A stretch of 64,000 nucleotides of DNA from Dichomitus squalens LYAD-421 SS1 (GCF_000275845.1 NW_006766886.1:808238-872237), one strand, 5' to 3'; positions 34,626-50,304 are shown, numbered from the stretch's first letter. Made by a program: numbers and translations. The notes: generated by a model not told the origin, from the sequence alone.

Positions 34626-36558
34626 ATGTCAGCCACGGAAACTATAGTGGTCTCGTTGCCACTGCCGACACTCAACCAGGAGGTTATCGATGTCGACGCT
34701 CTAGAGGATGAACCAAGCGATACCCCTGTGTTCTCTGGATTCCATCGGTCAACGAATGGAGGCTCCTCGAGGAGGATCAGCGATATGTTGGCTGAAGATG
34801 GCCTTGCATACACGGGTTTTCGGGCATCGTCAACGAGTGCTAGGCGCTCGCTGCCAGACACCAGTGGCGCCCGAACAGGCTCGTCTTCTATGGCAATGTC
34901 AGAGGATGTCATTGTACTCGAAAGCGACGATGAAGGAGCTCCTTCGTCCTCTAGGAGTGCAGGGGGGCGCACAAACAGTGAGTTCTCACTCTGTATGCTC
35001 CATGTATGCGCAAGGATTCTCAGCTTGTACAGGGACGCGCTTACGACTTGTCTCCCCTCCACCACCTCGCGCTCAACGAGGCAACACACCCGCTGTCCCC
35101 GCTCTACCCTCTCACCTAGCCTCTCAATCATCATTACCAAGGCGACGTCCACGAAGTGCTGCTCAAGATCACAATCCACCACCAATCATCCGTCCAAGCG
35201 CTGACCCTCTCCCATTCGAGACCCGCATGGCGCCTTTACCTCGGCTTCCTCCTCGAAGCTCTCCTGCCCTCGTCGCGGCTCCCAGGTCTCACTACCATCC
35301 TGCCATGGGACTTGGTGGTGCAGCCCTCGTGCTCAATCGCCAGACAGCTCTAGAGGAAGCAAATCGCCGTGAACGGGACGCCCGCAGCAACACGTTCAAT
35401 CTGCCCTCGTTCACAGATATATTTCGGCGAGTGACAAGCGGTCAGAGGGGCCCAGACGCACCACAGGGTGCTGATGGTGGTGGGACGCGCGGACGAAGCT
35501 GGCAGCGCTGGTGGCCATGGCTACTCGACGACCCTCACGAGGGCCCCAGCCGTAATCAATCGCCCTTCAGCGACGACGATACTTTCTTCATCCTCCCCGA
35601 CTTCCCACCACCAAGATTCCATAAGCAGGGGATGGAGATCCCTGTTCACTGGAAGCCTGAGTATACGCATCCGGATAAGGCTGGTCCGGGCTTCGCGTAC
35701 GACTTCGCGCCCTCGGACGCTGGACCATCGCCGACGTCTGGGGCGTCATCGCCCCCAGTCATTGTTCTCGATGAGGACGAGGCAGGGCCGAGCCATTCGG
35801 GAAGTTCATCGTCCAGTGCGACCCCTGTCGAGACGACGCTCGTCTGTGCTCGATGCCTTGACCCGCTGGTGCTAGCCGCCCCGGCGGGCGCCCCAGAGGA
35901 TGAGCGTAGGAAGTACAGGGTATGGGCGCTGCGCTGCGGGCACATGCTGGACGGCAAGTGTATTGCAGAGCTTTGCGCTCCCCCACCTCCTCTTTCTCCT
36001 CCGCCTGCAGAACAGGAGCCTGTCGTAGACCTTATGGGCAAGGGCAAAGGCAAAGCTCGCGCTGACCCCGATGTCGAGTTGGATGCGCATCCCGCGGAGC
36101 CGGAAGCTGCCTCGCTGCCAACCACAGACAGGAAAGGCAAGCGCAAAGCGGTGGAGCCGCCCGAACCCGAGTTGCCGGTCAAGCGTCTCGCGCTCGCTGA
36201 TCCCGCAACGTCTCCGTCAGAGAGCAATTCGATACGGTCGCGCCTGCGGTCGCACACCCGGCTCGCGGACGCGTCCTCCACGGAGGCGTCTACATCCGTA
36301 GCGGTAGCTACCCACCCGCCGCGGAGGAACCAGCGCAGCGGCCATATAGTGGTCTCAGGCTCAGGTACGGGCCCGGGTGCCGGGCGGGGAAAGGGGAAGG
36401 GGAAGGGGAGGGCGAAGGTTGCGCGGAAGCCGGCGATCGAGGCGGAGCACGAGTGGAAGTGTCCGGTCGCGGGATGTGGGCGTGTGCATTATGGGGTGCG
36501 CGTGCAGGGAGAGTGGAAGAACGACGAGGGGCGGGGCGGGATTGCGCTCTTCATCTGA
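34626..36558 (+). CDS. RING-like protein with three SUMO-interaction motifs
   Basis: Two exons (34626-34977, 35033-36558) give 625 residues. Three hydrophobic cores beside acidic residues match SUMO-interaction motifs: EVIDVDALEDE near residue 20, DVIVLESDDEG at 94-104 and PVIVLDEDEAGP around 359-370. Cysteines and a histidine then form most of a RING-like set: C389-x2-C392, C419-x-H421, C427 and C432, and finally C594-x4-C599 close to the C-terminus. Between C432 and C594 lies a roughly 160-residue insert rich in Lys/Gly/Ala and Pro, including KGKRKAVE and a GKGKGKG run, which looks disordered and nuclear. SIMs plus a RING suggest a SUMO-targeted ubiquitin ligase, but the spacing is not canonical, so the activity is inference. 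Basidiomycete proteins of this type are usually annotated only as hypothetical. Confidence 0.75.
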
Positions 36559-38522
36559 GCTATGCGAGTACGGGAACTGGGATGGGATGCGTGGGACATA
36601 CGCGTTCTGTGGCTCTCGGCATTGGATTCTGGAGACATCGAGGAGCACTGTGGGGGTTGTTGTGCGCCATGGGTTCGCTTTGCGCGGATTGGATGCGTTC
36701 GCGGAAGCTTGCATCGTTATTTTGGCAATAATATTGTTTGCGTTCCTCTCACCCTTCGGGGTCGATGTGGTAAGACCTTCCGGCGTGCTCACGGACACGA
36801 TCGTTCCCATCAGCATTCTGCTGGCCCCGCTTCCTCGAGGTCTCGCAGCTCACCTTGCTAGGATGGTCTGCGACATGTGCGTCACGTCAACTTCAATTGT
36901 GGCGTGTGCACTCGAAAGACACCCTCTCGGGTCTCATATCGGTTGTCTCGCGAGCTTGCTCTAACACGGTGAGCACGCCCCTGCGCCGTCCTGTACGCCT
37001 GATTCGTCCCCCGCAGATCACACAGCGACCACCCACCCTTCGGAAAGTTATCACCGTCGACTGCTCCGATCTTCATACACATCCTTCATCTCGGGCGCAG
37101 CGACGGCTCCACTCTTGGTTCCTTCGGATCTCTGAGCCATCCCATGAAGATGAGCACCGGATACGATACCCATCCCCGGATCGTCGTATGCTCGAACCGC
37201 GACTGTGCTTCGCACAGAACAGTCTCTTAATCGTGCGGGGAGCCCTCAAACCTTCGTGGCCGTGCTTTTACGTTCTGTCCGGGGCGCTCGGAAGCTTCCA
37301 TCGACATCTTCGGTCCGTTGCTGGACCCCCTTTCGCCGCGACATCGCGCAGCACCGTTCGTTTCGACGCACTAGGTGGGCTAGGTGACATAGTCTCTTCT
37401 GCTTCTACCGGCTGCTTCCATTTTGTGAGCGTGTACTTCGTCGACTTCGTAGGTGCTCCGTCCCGTCAAATTTGGGACCACGGACAAGCTTTGTGCGATC
37501 GAGCTGGCCGGAGTGGCGGCTGGCGACCCGGAAGTACTCAGGTCGAAAGCTTCCCAGGAGCGGACCTATGACGCATGAGCTGCGTACTTCACGTTCGTGC
37601 GGTCCGATCAGCAGGCTTCAAAGGTGCCCATGCATATCGCGAACACCACGCAGCTTCCTCAACATCATCTTCAACTTCTCGGGGACGTGGACGATGCACA
37701 TATTCTTTTCCATTCTTTCCAGAGCTGCCCAACCCGGTAGATAACGGCGACTCTGTATACATCACTGCACACTATCATATTTGTAGACGGAGGTAAATAC
37801 ACGCGAAGCTTGCTTGGTGAAGGGTTGCCAGCGGGTGTTCGACGTGCGTTGTCTGATTGTTCTGATCATACCTTTGCTTGCGTGATGAACAGACGGTACG
37901 CCGGTCAGACTTCACATTGACCGTCTGTAGTGACGAAAATGACCGTCTGTAGTGAAGGACTAGACATTATGTTGAGCAATATTGCATTGCACGATGGAGG
38001 GTGAGCGCGGCCAGGCACGGGGCATTAAGAGCACACAGCCACTCGGGGGTGAGCGTGATCAGGTGGCCGGGACGGATGCCGGGCGGGGGAGGAGGCGCGG
38101 GTTGCCAGGATTCCGAATATTCGAGCGGCGTGGTCTGCTCGTGCCCTGCACAAGAAACTTATTGCATGCTCATGGGCCCCGTCCAGCCATCCCCATCCTC
38201 TTGGCGGGTTGTCTCCGTCCGCATTCGAACCGGACTCCCGTCGTCGAGCTCCCCTCAAATCCCACACCGCTGCCAAAGCGACAGCCTCCGTCGCCTGCTC
38301 CGCCATCTGTGTTTCACCACTCGCGACCGCGCATTTGCCGACGGTGACCGCTACGACCTTCAGAACATCCTCTCATCCGCAGTCTTCATCTTCTTCCAAA
38401 CCCCGTCACCACCCCTATGCCATTCGTATGCTCTAGGTACTGCTGAGAACGACCCTCTCGGCCTTGACGACTCTCACGAGCTACGTTACAAACGACTTTC
38501 ACGACCCACACGTTAGACGATT
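36559..38522. other. Intergenic with a possible gene remnant
   Basis: About 2 kb. On the plus strand near 37286-37370 a segment reads SIDIFGPLLDPLSPRHRA. After a possible intron, 37453-37578 reads LRPVKFGTTDKLCAIELAG before a stop. Both look protein-like but the first runs into an in-frame TAG at its only donor, so a decayed gene is likelier than a live one. I cannot name the family. A short direct repeat at 37918-37955 is listed separately. Confidence 0.3.
37918..37955 (+). repeat. Short direct repeat, two copies
   Basis: The 16-mer tgaccgtctgtagtga occurs at 37918-37933 and again at 37940-37955, a 22-nt period. It lies in noncoding DNA upstream of the gene at 38523. Confidence 0.7.
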
Positions 38523-40267
38523 ATGCCCCGTGCCTCCGAAGGAGCGGGAGAGCGGTCCCGGATCCTGTTGAGGGAGTTCAGGAAAAGGAGGCAGGTACGC
38601 ATCTATCCGCCAGCCCCGTCCATTATCCCCGCTGCGTGGGACTCAGCATATCGCCCTTCAGCCCAAGAGGTGCGACTCGCTCCCATGCCTCCAGGTAGTG
38701 CCAGCGAGCCGGCAGCTGTACGTCTGCCTCCGGTGCCGTTTCGCGAACGCGATCTGCAGGATTTGTCCGTGGTGCCTTTCCACGTGCGATGCCGCCGCAC
38801 AGGTCGCGGTCTCTGTCGTCCGCCGCCAGCTCAGCTCTCCCTTGCTCCTCACCGACGCGCAGAAGATGCAGCTCGCGAAGATCGAACGCGCTGCAACCGC
38901 CAGGCCCGGCGGCCGCCCCTCGTCTGCACGCGGCGCTGGCGCATTGTCCCATGAGGCTGAAGAGACGTCATCGACGGCGCGACGCGCTACGCGGGATCTA
39001 CCCGGCGGCGTCTGCGAGGCCGAGACTGGGGACAGTCTGCGACGCAGGCATCGCAACGCGGCTCTGTACTCTGCTACCGACGTCGTTGCCACCGCGACCG
39101 AGGTGAGCGATCCTCTTTTGCGATGTCCCTGTTCTACAGCTTTCCTCCTCTTCTTCATTTCTGACTGTCGTTGCACGTGTGCGTGCCCTTGTGCTTGTAC
39201 AGGACACCACTTTGCAGCCCTTTTTGGATCAGTTTGCTGCAGCACGCTCAGAGGGCAGGTCTTTACCCACACCAGAGCCTCTTCTTACGATTCCACCGCC
39301 GTCAAGACGAGCGACACGCCTTGACTCGCCACGAACTTCACGTCCTCGGACGCCCGCATCACCCACCTCCCCCAGATCCCGCGCACGAATGTCAAACCGA
39401 GATGCTGCCATAACGGACACGAGTGAGCCCACGTCCTCGGACGCTTCTGCGCACTCTTCCACGCTCTCCCGCTCCCCAACGGCACCATGTCTCCGCCGCA
39501 AGCGTCGCATGTCTGGCCTCCGCAAGCGCTCCTCCTGCTCCCTGCGCCGCCGCACCAACTCCAGCGCGGGCAGCTGCCGCCGCGAGACGGCAGCCTTCAC
39601 GTCCCCGCCTTCGTCCCCCATATCGAAGACCGAGACGACCGCGACTTCCCTGCCGGGATCTCCGCAACCCAAGAAGGCGAAGAGCATCCGCTTCAGCACC
39701 GATTCCCATCTTCGCCCGAGCCCAGCCCCTTCGCCGGCCCCAGCACCAGCACCAGCCTCGTCTCCCGCTCCAGCCCCGGTCCTCGTTCACGAGCAGTTCC
39801 CGCTCGGACACCCGCAGCGGCCGCTGTACACGGCGATCCGGAAGAACATGTCCGTGGCTTCGTCCGCGTCTCGGCCCGGCTCTCCCGCGCCCTCCGCCGC
39901 GACGTCCGCGAGCTTCGACCTGCACGTCTACGAGCACCCTGCGCGCGGGACGCGCTCGCTCGACATCGACGACGAGTACGCGCACGGGCGCCCGCCGGCG
40001 CTGCGGTACGGGTCGCTGACGCGCGCGAGCCATCTCGCGATCGCGTACGCGGCGCGGCCCGCGCTCGCCGGCGGGTTCTCGGTCAGCGGGGAGACGGAGA
40101 TGCGGATGGACCTGGCGCGGAGCCGGTCGATGGACGGCGTACCGGGGGACTTTGCGTTCAGGGAGGGGAAGGGGCGGAAGGGCGCGGGCGTGCTGGAGGC
40201 GTCGGTGCGGGCGAAGGTGAAGAGCCTGAGCAAGACGCTCAAGAGCTTGCTGCGCGTCAAGAGTTGA
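38523..40267 (+). CDS. Disordered protein with N-terminal cysteine cluster (unknown function)
   Basis: Three exons (38523-38594, 38647-39102, 39203-40267) give 530 residues, all phase 0. After a short basic start, the second exon has a compact cysteine cluster, VCLRCRFANAICRICPWCLS with one more Cys after it, arranged as CxxC pairs and probably metal-binding. Most of the rest is low-complexity: Arg/Ser-rich blocks, a Pro-Ala repeat around genomic 39720-39780, and a stretch LPGSPQPKKAKSIRFST that could be a nuclear signal or phosphorylation site. The C-terminus is again ordered, with VRAKVKSLSKTLKSLLRVKS, a likely amphipathic helix. GC content at third codon positions rises strongly in the last exon. 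I do not recognise a named family; it resembles basidiomycete hypothetical proteins. Confidence 0.72.
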
Positions 40268-41073
40268 GGTTCGGTTCGCTCAGTCGATCGAGCTCAGGCC
40301 TTTGAGGTGTTGCTGCGCCGTCTGGAAGCCAGACGTTGATTTTGGTCTCTTCTGCTCTCTGCTCTGCTCTGCTGGTCTGGGTCGCCGAGCGCGGCGCTGG
40401 GTGCCGCTGCTGTCTACTGTGGGAAACTGGGATTGGCTATCGTCTCCTCTCGTACGTCCTTTTCCCTGCTATCAGCGTACGAAGCGGATGACTGACGGTT
40501 TCTGGCTCGTGACGCAGGCGCATATACACGTCGTTCTCCCCAAGAGTTACATCTACCGCTTTTGATACCACCACATGCACATATGCTTTATGCCTCATAC
40601 CCCATGCCCTTCACGACCGTCACGACCCTCGTATGGTTGCTTGTTGTCTGTTGTGCTTTCTTGGATAGATATTACCCCTATATCGCATGTTCTCTAATGG
40701 GTACCCCGTTTCTTCCTGCAATGCCAGTTTCCAAGTTTATCTAGGTGTTCAGTTCTCGAAAAACACTGGTTGGATGCTTAGAAGTGTTGTGCCCTGATCC
40801 GATGAACGTTATCGCCAGACTCACTCACGGCAGCTTGGAGGTGTGTCTGCCGGTTAATCAGGTTGTACTCCCGCTCACGTGTTTTGTGTTCAGCAGGAAG
40901 TCGCGCGGCATTGTCCGTGGGCAATGAGGCGTGTTCTGTTCGCCCGGCCTGCTGTGCTGGTCCCCGTCCTTCTCAGACCTGCACAACCGGACTGATCCAC
41001 GAAGTTTGATGCTCTCACCTCTTTGTGTTATCCGTCATCACCGTCATTCCACACCGACAGACGGGTCCGCGCC

Positions 41074-41220
41074 ATGCGGCTGTTGTGCATCAGGACAGGA
41101 CAGTTCGCGGAGTCCGTGGACGGCAACAGAAAATTGTCATGCGCGGTGCTCTCACATACGCGGGATCCTGACGGAGAGTGGACCCACGAGGAGCTACCAG
41201 ACATTCGGGGGTGCCTATAA
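41074..41220 (+). pseudogene. HET (heterokaryon incompatibility) domain fragment
   Basis: From an ATG at 41074 the frame reads MRLLCIRTGQFAESVD, then CAVLSHTRDPDGEWTHEEL, and stops at TAA 41218-41220. This is the usual beginning of agaricomycete HET proteins (MRLLNTRTG.., then AILSHTW.. and GEQTYEEL-like). The expected Trp in HTW is Arg here. No following HET exon (the WIDTCCI-type block) was found downstream, so this looks like a truncated relic. HET domains trigger allorecognition cell death, but this piece is too short to act. Confidence 0.6.
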
Positions 41221-44020
41221 TACCGGAGCGGTAAGCCCCGTTTGCACCAATCCACCTCAAGCGATCTCATACAGTCATTCTGGAGCTGGGGCGTGCGGCC
41301 GCCGAACGCGTTCGCAGCTACATAGCAACAAAGACCTCCCCCCACCTGGAGCGGCCCTCGGCCCCCAGACAAGCTTCGGATAGCATGCGAGACCACCCGC
41401 CCGCGCGAAGGCATGCGAACACGTTTGGATCGACCCGTGTCGCAGATAGAATCGAAGCCACCTTCGCCTCGAGCCCAGATAAAGGCGGTTCTGCCGGGGC
41501 ACTTGCTCTCTTCCGGTGTCGACGTAGGCGGCAAAATACCCTCCCCCCCTCCCATGCTGCGGGGTTGTACTCTCCGGGAGAAGGCCATCATAAACTCGCT
41601 CTAGAGATCTCGTCGGGGCAATCAATGTCTGACCTTGCGGGTCGTGTGCGCTGTGGCTCTGGACGAAGCATGCTGTCTAGACTATCCCGGACGGTTTCAC
41701 TCGGCAATATGCGTCGACCTCAGACCGTACTCCTGTGGAACTGACTGGGAGCTGTAAGGGGAGGCGCTTCCAGATAGTCTCATACTTTTTTTCCATCTCG
41801 GAGCCCGAACCTGCAGACACACTTGGACATAGGGGGGACGTGAAGGTCGTGAACAACGTGGAAGGGAGCTCGCGCGGAGAGGAAGGACATCGGCCATTGT
41901 TGACTCGGAGGTGTAGTCCTGATGCCTCTTCAAGCTCGCTCGCTGCTAGAGCAGTGGTCCATGGGACTACATAGTCTTTTACCAGGCATCGTGACGCACG
42001 TACGCGACTTGAGCTGCATATCTCGCCAGGTGGCTTCCCCGACGTACTGACCGATGCGTCTGTCTCTTCCCTCTCTGTGGCTGTCATAGTTCACAAACCT
42101 CGTTCATTGCCAGTGCATCCGGGGTCCAATGCTCCGGTCGAAGATCCATTACGCGGACGGCTCGAAGTAAGGGCAACGGCCTGACACGTCGCATGTGTTT
42201 TTCACGGTTCAGATCTCAGAAGCCATCGGCACTGGCGATGTTCTTGTGTTCGGCTACAGCCGCTTCTCAACATCTCGACCCTTCCGATCTTTTCAGGCTG
42301 CTCCTGCTTCACCCCTCCCCCTTCCAAAACGTCGAATGTCGTCTTCCGCAGCTTCCATCTCGTCATCAGATAAAGGGCGATCCACCACGCGCAACCCAGC
42401 GGCGCGTTGGTTGTATGTGCGCGCGCGATGCCACCCATCTGATCCCGTATATATGCATTTCAATCGTCTTGCCTTGAGGCTCGCACTCTTGAACACGAAC
42501 AGCATGTTGCACATGCACGGGCGGTCCGACTATCGGACTCGAACGTCTCGTTCAGACGGGACTTTCTCCAACACACCAGAGGGCTGTCGTCCTTGGCTGA
42601 GCAAATCTCTGAGTTTCCTCTGCCGGGTCACTTCCGCGCACTGCGGCCGGGTCATTCAAAGTCCTGGTTTCGGACAAACCGTTCTCATGGATAGCGCGAG
42701 GCTCCTTGGAGTGTTTGCGTAAGGAGGCTCTGGCATGCGCTGGACCCTAGGGTCTTCGTTTGTTTTGTGCGCAGTTTCCGTATAGAATTTCTGGTTGTGC
42801 AGGGTCCGCTAAGACGATGACGACCCTCCCGGCCCGATTGGGATGACCCTTGGAAACCAAACGAGGCTTGAGCGGTCTCGAGCGGCGAGTTCGGCGTGGA
42901 GGTACGGCATGCACGCATGTACCGAGCAACACGTTTCTGATCACCTACGCAGGTGCAGATTTGAAGGCTCAGCGCTGAGCCATGGAAGATCAGTCGGTGC
43001 GTAGGTTGAGAGGAGCTACTCAGCGGCCCCGTTCAATATGACGGTCGATTGCGCGGGCGTAGTGGTAATACACCTTCCGCATCCGGTCGTGTGTTACCCA
43101 TGATCGAAGGGGGGTACGTGAGGCGGCTGACTCAGACGAGCAAACAGGCTTGCAAAGCACGAAGTGGGCAAACCACCATGCCAGAAAGTTCAGAGCGACC
43201 CCAACGAGCCGTTGCGTGGGCATGACGGAGCCGACTGACTCGCCATGGACGTCATAATGTCCATATGGCGATGCTGGAAGGTCGTCGAGGCCGGTGTTCG
43301 CCTCCGTACTGATACTGAGTGCTGGGGCCTGGAGACGTCCAGAGACGATGGTGAGACGGCATCCACATGGGCTGGAGCTCGTTGGTCTATTGCGAAAAGG
43401 CGCGATGCTCGCTATGCGACAGCCCAGGGATCCAGGTGTGCACACAGAAGATGTGTCCTGGTACGTATACACACAGCAGCATGATCACCCTGCGATCGTC
43501 GATCGAGCCTCCTGCCGAACGTCGCGCCTGGTGCCAAGGATACAGTGTACACATCGGGCGACGGACATTCGCGGCCGGATGCGAGACGTAACTCGCGCGC
43601 CATGCGTCCGTCCTGCGACTCGCGGGCACGGTGCAGTCGACCGAGACTGACTGGCGTTTTGCGTTTGCAGACAAAGGTCGATGATGGCTGGGTGATGTAA
43701 GATGCTGACGCGAGTCCGCTCGTCAAATCGCTGTGGGGGGCTTACCGATCGCGACCGCCGGCAGATCGCCATCGCCTCATCGCCACCAGCGAGGCGCGAG
43801 CACCGTGATGTTGCGGGGGTGGTGGGCGCGCACGAGCGAACGAAGACGACTGTGTTGATCTTGGCCAGTCATGGTGCACACAGACGCTAAAATGACGCAC
43901 GCGTCCTCCAATGGCGGCGTTTCCCCCGTGTGTTCGCTTGGCCCTAAGGATGCGGATTTCGGCGTTCTAGACTCGAATGGGAGCTGGTCGCATCACCGTC
44001 TCTCGAAGCGTTCTGTTGAG

Positions 44021-44044
44021 CTGCTGCTGCTGCTGCTGCTGCTG
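44021..44044 (+). repeat. (CTG)8 microsatellite
   Basis: Eight perfect CTG units. On the minus strand it would code Ala or Gln runs, but no supported gene covers it. Confidence 0.9.
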
Positions 44045-44453
44045 CAGGAGGCGAGGTTTGACATGGTATACATAGTTGCATAGTGTAGAGTTCAAGCTCT
44101 TTCATGTCAAGGGGCTGACAAAGGCGAGGCATAGCGCACAAGGTGGAGAGTGCGGGCAAGAGCGATTACGGGAGGTGACGAAGAGGATTCAGGAAGCCCC
44201 CATTCGAAGGTCAGCTGTATGTGCGCACATTGCGAGCAGGGTGCCTCAAGGGAGATAACACGAGGAAAGACGTTGGCCCTAGGCTCTGGGTGGGCGACTA
44301 TCGGATCAGGGATCCTCTCCGGGCGCACTGTCCACCTCCTCCGGGGCGCGTGTTTACATAGGGCTCCTGTGCTGTATGTATGGGTGTCCTGGCGTTGCGT
44401 CAAGAAGCACCCAAGACGGCGCCACGCTCCGCACTCGTACTGAGTATTGAATA

Positions 44454-44465
44454 CTGAGTACTCAG
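44454..44465. repeat. 12-bp perfect palindrome
   Basis: ctgagtactcag, directly preceded by a further ctgagta copy at 44440-44446, so alternative hairpins are possible. Confidence 0.6.
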
Positions 44466-44893
44466 CAGGGTGCCTGGTCGAAGAGCGTGCAGGCCGCTGA
44501 CGAGGCCGTGCTGAATCACCGAATGAATGAGGTCCATGGCAAAGGGGGCCGAATCCCGCCGCGCTGGAACCACTGTTATTTCTCGGAAGAGGACCATCAG
44601 CCACACCAGAGAGCATGCGCGGCGGACGCAAAAAGTGCGGGCAGCGGGCGCCTCGGGGGCACCGTGACCGAACAGAGTGCCCCGCTTCGGGACGCTTCTC
44701 GATACGCTGGGCCCCGCGTGCAGAATTTCGGCTGATGTTCGCCTTCTGCGCGTGCATGCGTCCGGACGATTGCAGGCTTGGGCCGTCTTCTGTGGGGGAC
44801 GGGGAGGCGAGATGCCGGCAGCGGGCTCGGTGCCCGTTCATTCATGTGCGAGGCCCGGAAGCGTGCGCTGTCGCAGAGGCGCGGCCGGCTGAG

Positions 44894-44924
44894 CGGAGAG
44901 GGTCCGGAGAGGGTCCGGAGAGGA
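44894..44924 (+). repeat. 11-nt tandem repeat
   Basis: Unit ggtccggagag in just under three copies, in noncoding DNA. Confidence 0.75.
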
Positions 44925-45160
44925 GGCGTGCAGTACAGCGACGTACGTCCGACGCAGCGCGCCTGGCGTGGGACGGAAGAGGAGGATGCGACGATGATGC
45001 ATATGCTCAGTAAATACTAAATCGCTCAAGGTTGGCGCAGGCGCCCTATCGCAGGGCGTGGATCGGGTTCGCGCATCTAGCCTCAAGAATTCCTCGCCAA
45101 GGGAGACGGCCATATGACGAGCGCGCAGTACTCGGGGGCGACCCCGGCGACGGTTCAGGG

Positions 45161-45168
45161 TATAAATT
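45161..45168 (+). promoter_or_regulatory. TATA box of small secreted protein gene
   Basis: tataaatt lies about 140 bp upstream of the ATG at 45307. The intervening leader is C/T-rich, as in highly expressed fungal genes. Confidence 0.6.
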
Positions 45169-45306
45169 AGTCGCGTGTTCTACGGGCAGAAAACAGGTTC
45201 AGCTCGAACAGGCTCGTCCCCCAAGCTTCCTTGTACTCGCTCCTCGCAGTCCTCTAAACTTGCATTCCCCTCCTCCTCATTACCACCCTCGCACATCACC
45301 GTCAAA

Positions 45307-45677
45307 ATGCAGCTCACGACGATCCTGACCCTCGCCGGCGTCGCACTCTCCGCCGCGTTTGGTGTCTCCGCCAAGCAGGATGCCGTGAGTCGGCCTTCCC
45401 TCCTTGGTGCTCGGGCCGGGGCGCTCACCTAGGTTTGTTTTTGCAGAAGGCCACCACGATTTGGCAGCCCACCGCGACCGTGGTCCAGACGAAGACGTAC
45501 ACGGGCACGCGCGTGGAGGAGATCTGGACGACGACCCCACCCTACGAGTGGCTCACCACGTACCCCATCACCTGGACGGCGACCGAAACTGAGACGCAGT
45601 ATAAGCCCGTCGTCACCAATGTTGCCCGGCAGGTCGTCGGTGAGCGCCGCCATGCTCGCGACTTCCAGCAGTCGTGA
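45307..45677 (+). CDS. Small secreted protein
   Basis: Two exons (45307-45384, 45447-45677) give 102 residues. The first exon is a clear signal peptide, MQLTTILTLAGVALSAAFGV, with cleavage likely after VSA. The mature part is rich in Thr, Trp and Tyr (for example KATTIWQPTATVVQTKTYTG and EEIWTTTPPYEWLTTYPITW) and has no cysteine. Such Thr-rich chains are often O-glycosylated and cell-wall associated. The tail RRHARDFQQS contains a dibasic site. No known domain is visible. The C/T-rich leader and a clear TATA box suggest strong or inducible expression. Function unknown; it could be an effector-like or wall protein. Confidence 0.8.
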
Positions 45678-46530
45678 TTTTCCGTTCGCGGTGAGTAAAC
45701 GAGACGGTCTTCAGGTGCACAGGGGAGTACTGACGGAGCACGTCTCGTACAGCCGATTTGTTGTGTTCGCGTTCGCTTGCCACTTTTCTGGACTGTTACG
45801 ACTCTGATGGGTCACGATTTGACATGACTTCATGTGATGCATTTTTGTACTCACCGTTTTGTTTTGTGCTGTATTTGACACGCTGTACCATTAGCCCGTT
45901 ATGATCGGAGCAATCGCTCGAAAGGCAGTTTGTTTTGTCCAAACCGTAACGTCAAATGAAAACCAATGTGGGTTTCTAGTGCATTGGGATGTGAATGCAA
46001 CGGCCTCGTCTCAGACTTGCGTGCGTTTGGAGACTGACATAGGACGTGGGGATGTATTCGCTTCGGCCCTGCATAGACAGTGACCTTGCAGGAGAAGAGG
46101 CTCTTGGTTACCCGTTGTACAACGCGTTCGCTCCTCCCCGTCCGACCTTCGCCAAAGAGTGCCAAAGACAAGACGCACGAGGCATTTAAGAGCAATACTG
46201 TGCCGAGAGATGCGATTCACGGAGTACGCTGCGCAGGTTTTCGGGAGGGGCGAGGTGCACTAGTCGTTTGTTCTAGACAGAAGGTCGCCATGATGCACAT
46301 AGTGGATTGAGTGTTATTCTGAGATGTTGTCTTGGTGCGACCCACACCCACGCAGCAGGCGGACGGGAGGCGACGACGCAGGGCTCGGAACGGAAGACGG
46401 AGCGCGGAGGATGGTGGTGGTCGGCTAGCGAAGACGGCGAGGAGCGCTCGTGGAATGCGACTCCGTCCCGCTGCACCGTCCGGCACGTGAGAGGGCGAGC
46501 ATTTGATCGTGTGGGCGAGTCAGGAAGGAG
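45678..46530. other. Intergenic, upstream of AlaRS
   Basis: The 3' flank of the small secreted protein and the promoter of the synthetase gene. No exon or repeat recognised. Confidence 0.45.

Positions 46531-50304
<3,774 letters not shown>

Larger units (their letters stand above)
40268..45306. other. Five-kilobase gene-poor region
   Basis: Contains a HET-domain remnant (41074-41220), a CTG repeat (44021-44044), a palindrome (44454-44465) and an 11-nt tandem repeat near 44.9 kb, each listed separately. The rest shows only short overlapping ORFs. A 150-codon minus-strand ORF at 43472-43020 has no recognisable motif. Confidence 0.4.

Noticed and set aside
36855..37571. 238-codon plus-strand ORF
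   Set aside because: Starts at a non-ATG-supported position, has no motif, and crosses what looks like an intron and a gene remnant read in another frame.
39392..40033. Long minus-strand and alternate plus-strand frames over the disordered protein's last exon
   Set aside because: Arg-rich shadows of a very G/C-rich exon; the frame ending at 40267 keeps splice phases and sensible composition.
43020..43472. 150-codon minus-strand ORF
   Set aside because: No recognisable domain, poor continuity with any upstream exon, and overlapping ORFs of similar length in other frames.
43944..44159. Minus-strand ORF with a poly-Ala run
   Set aside because: The Ala run is just the CTG microsatellite read in reverse; no gene-like context.
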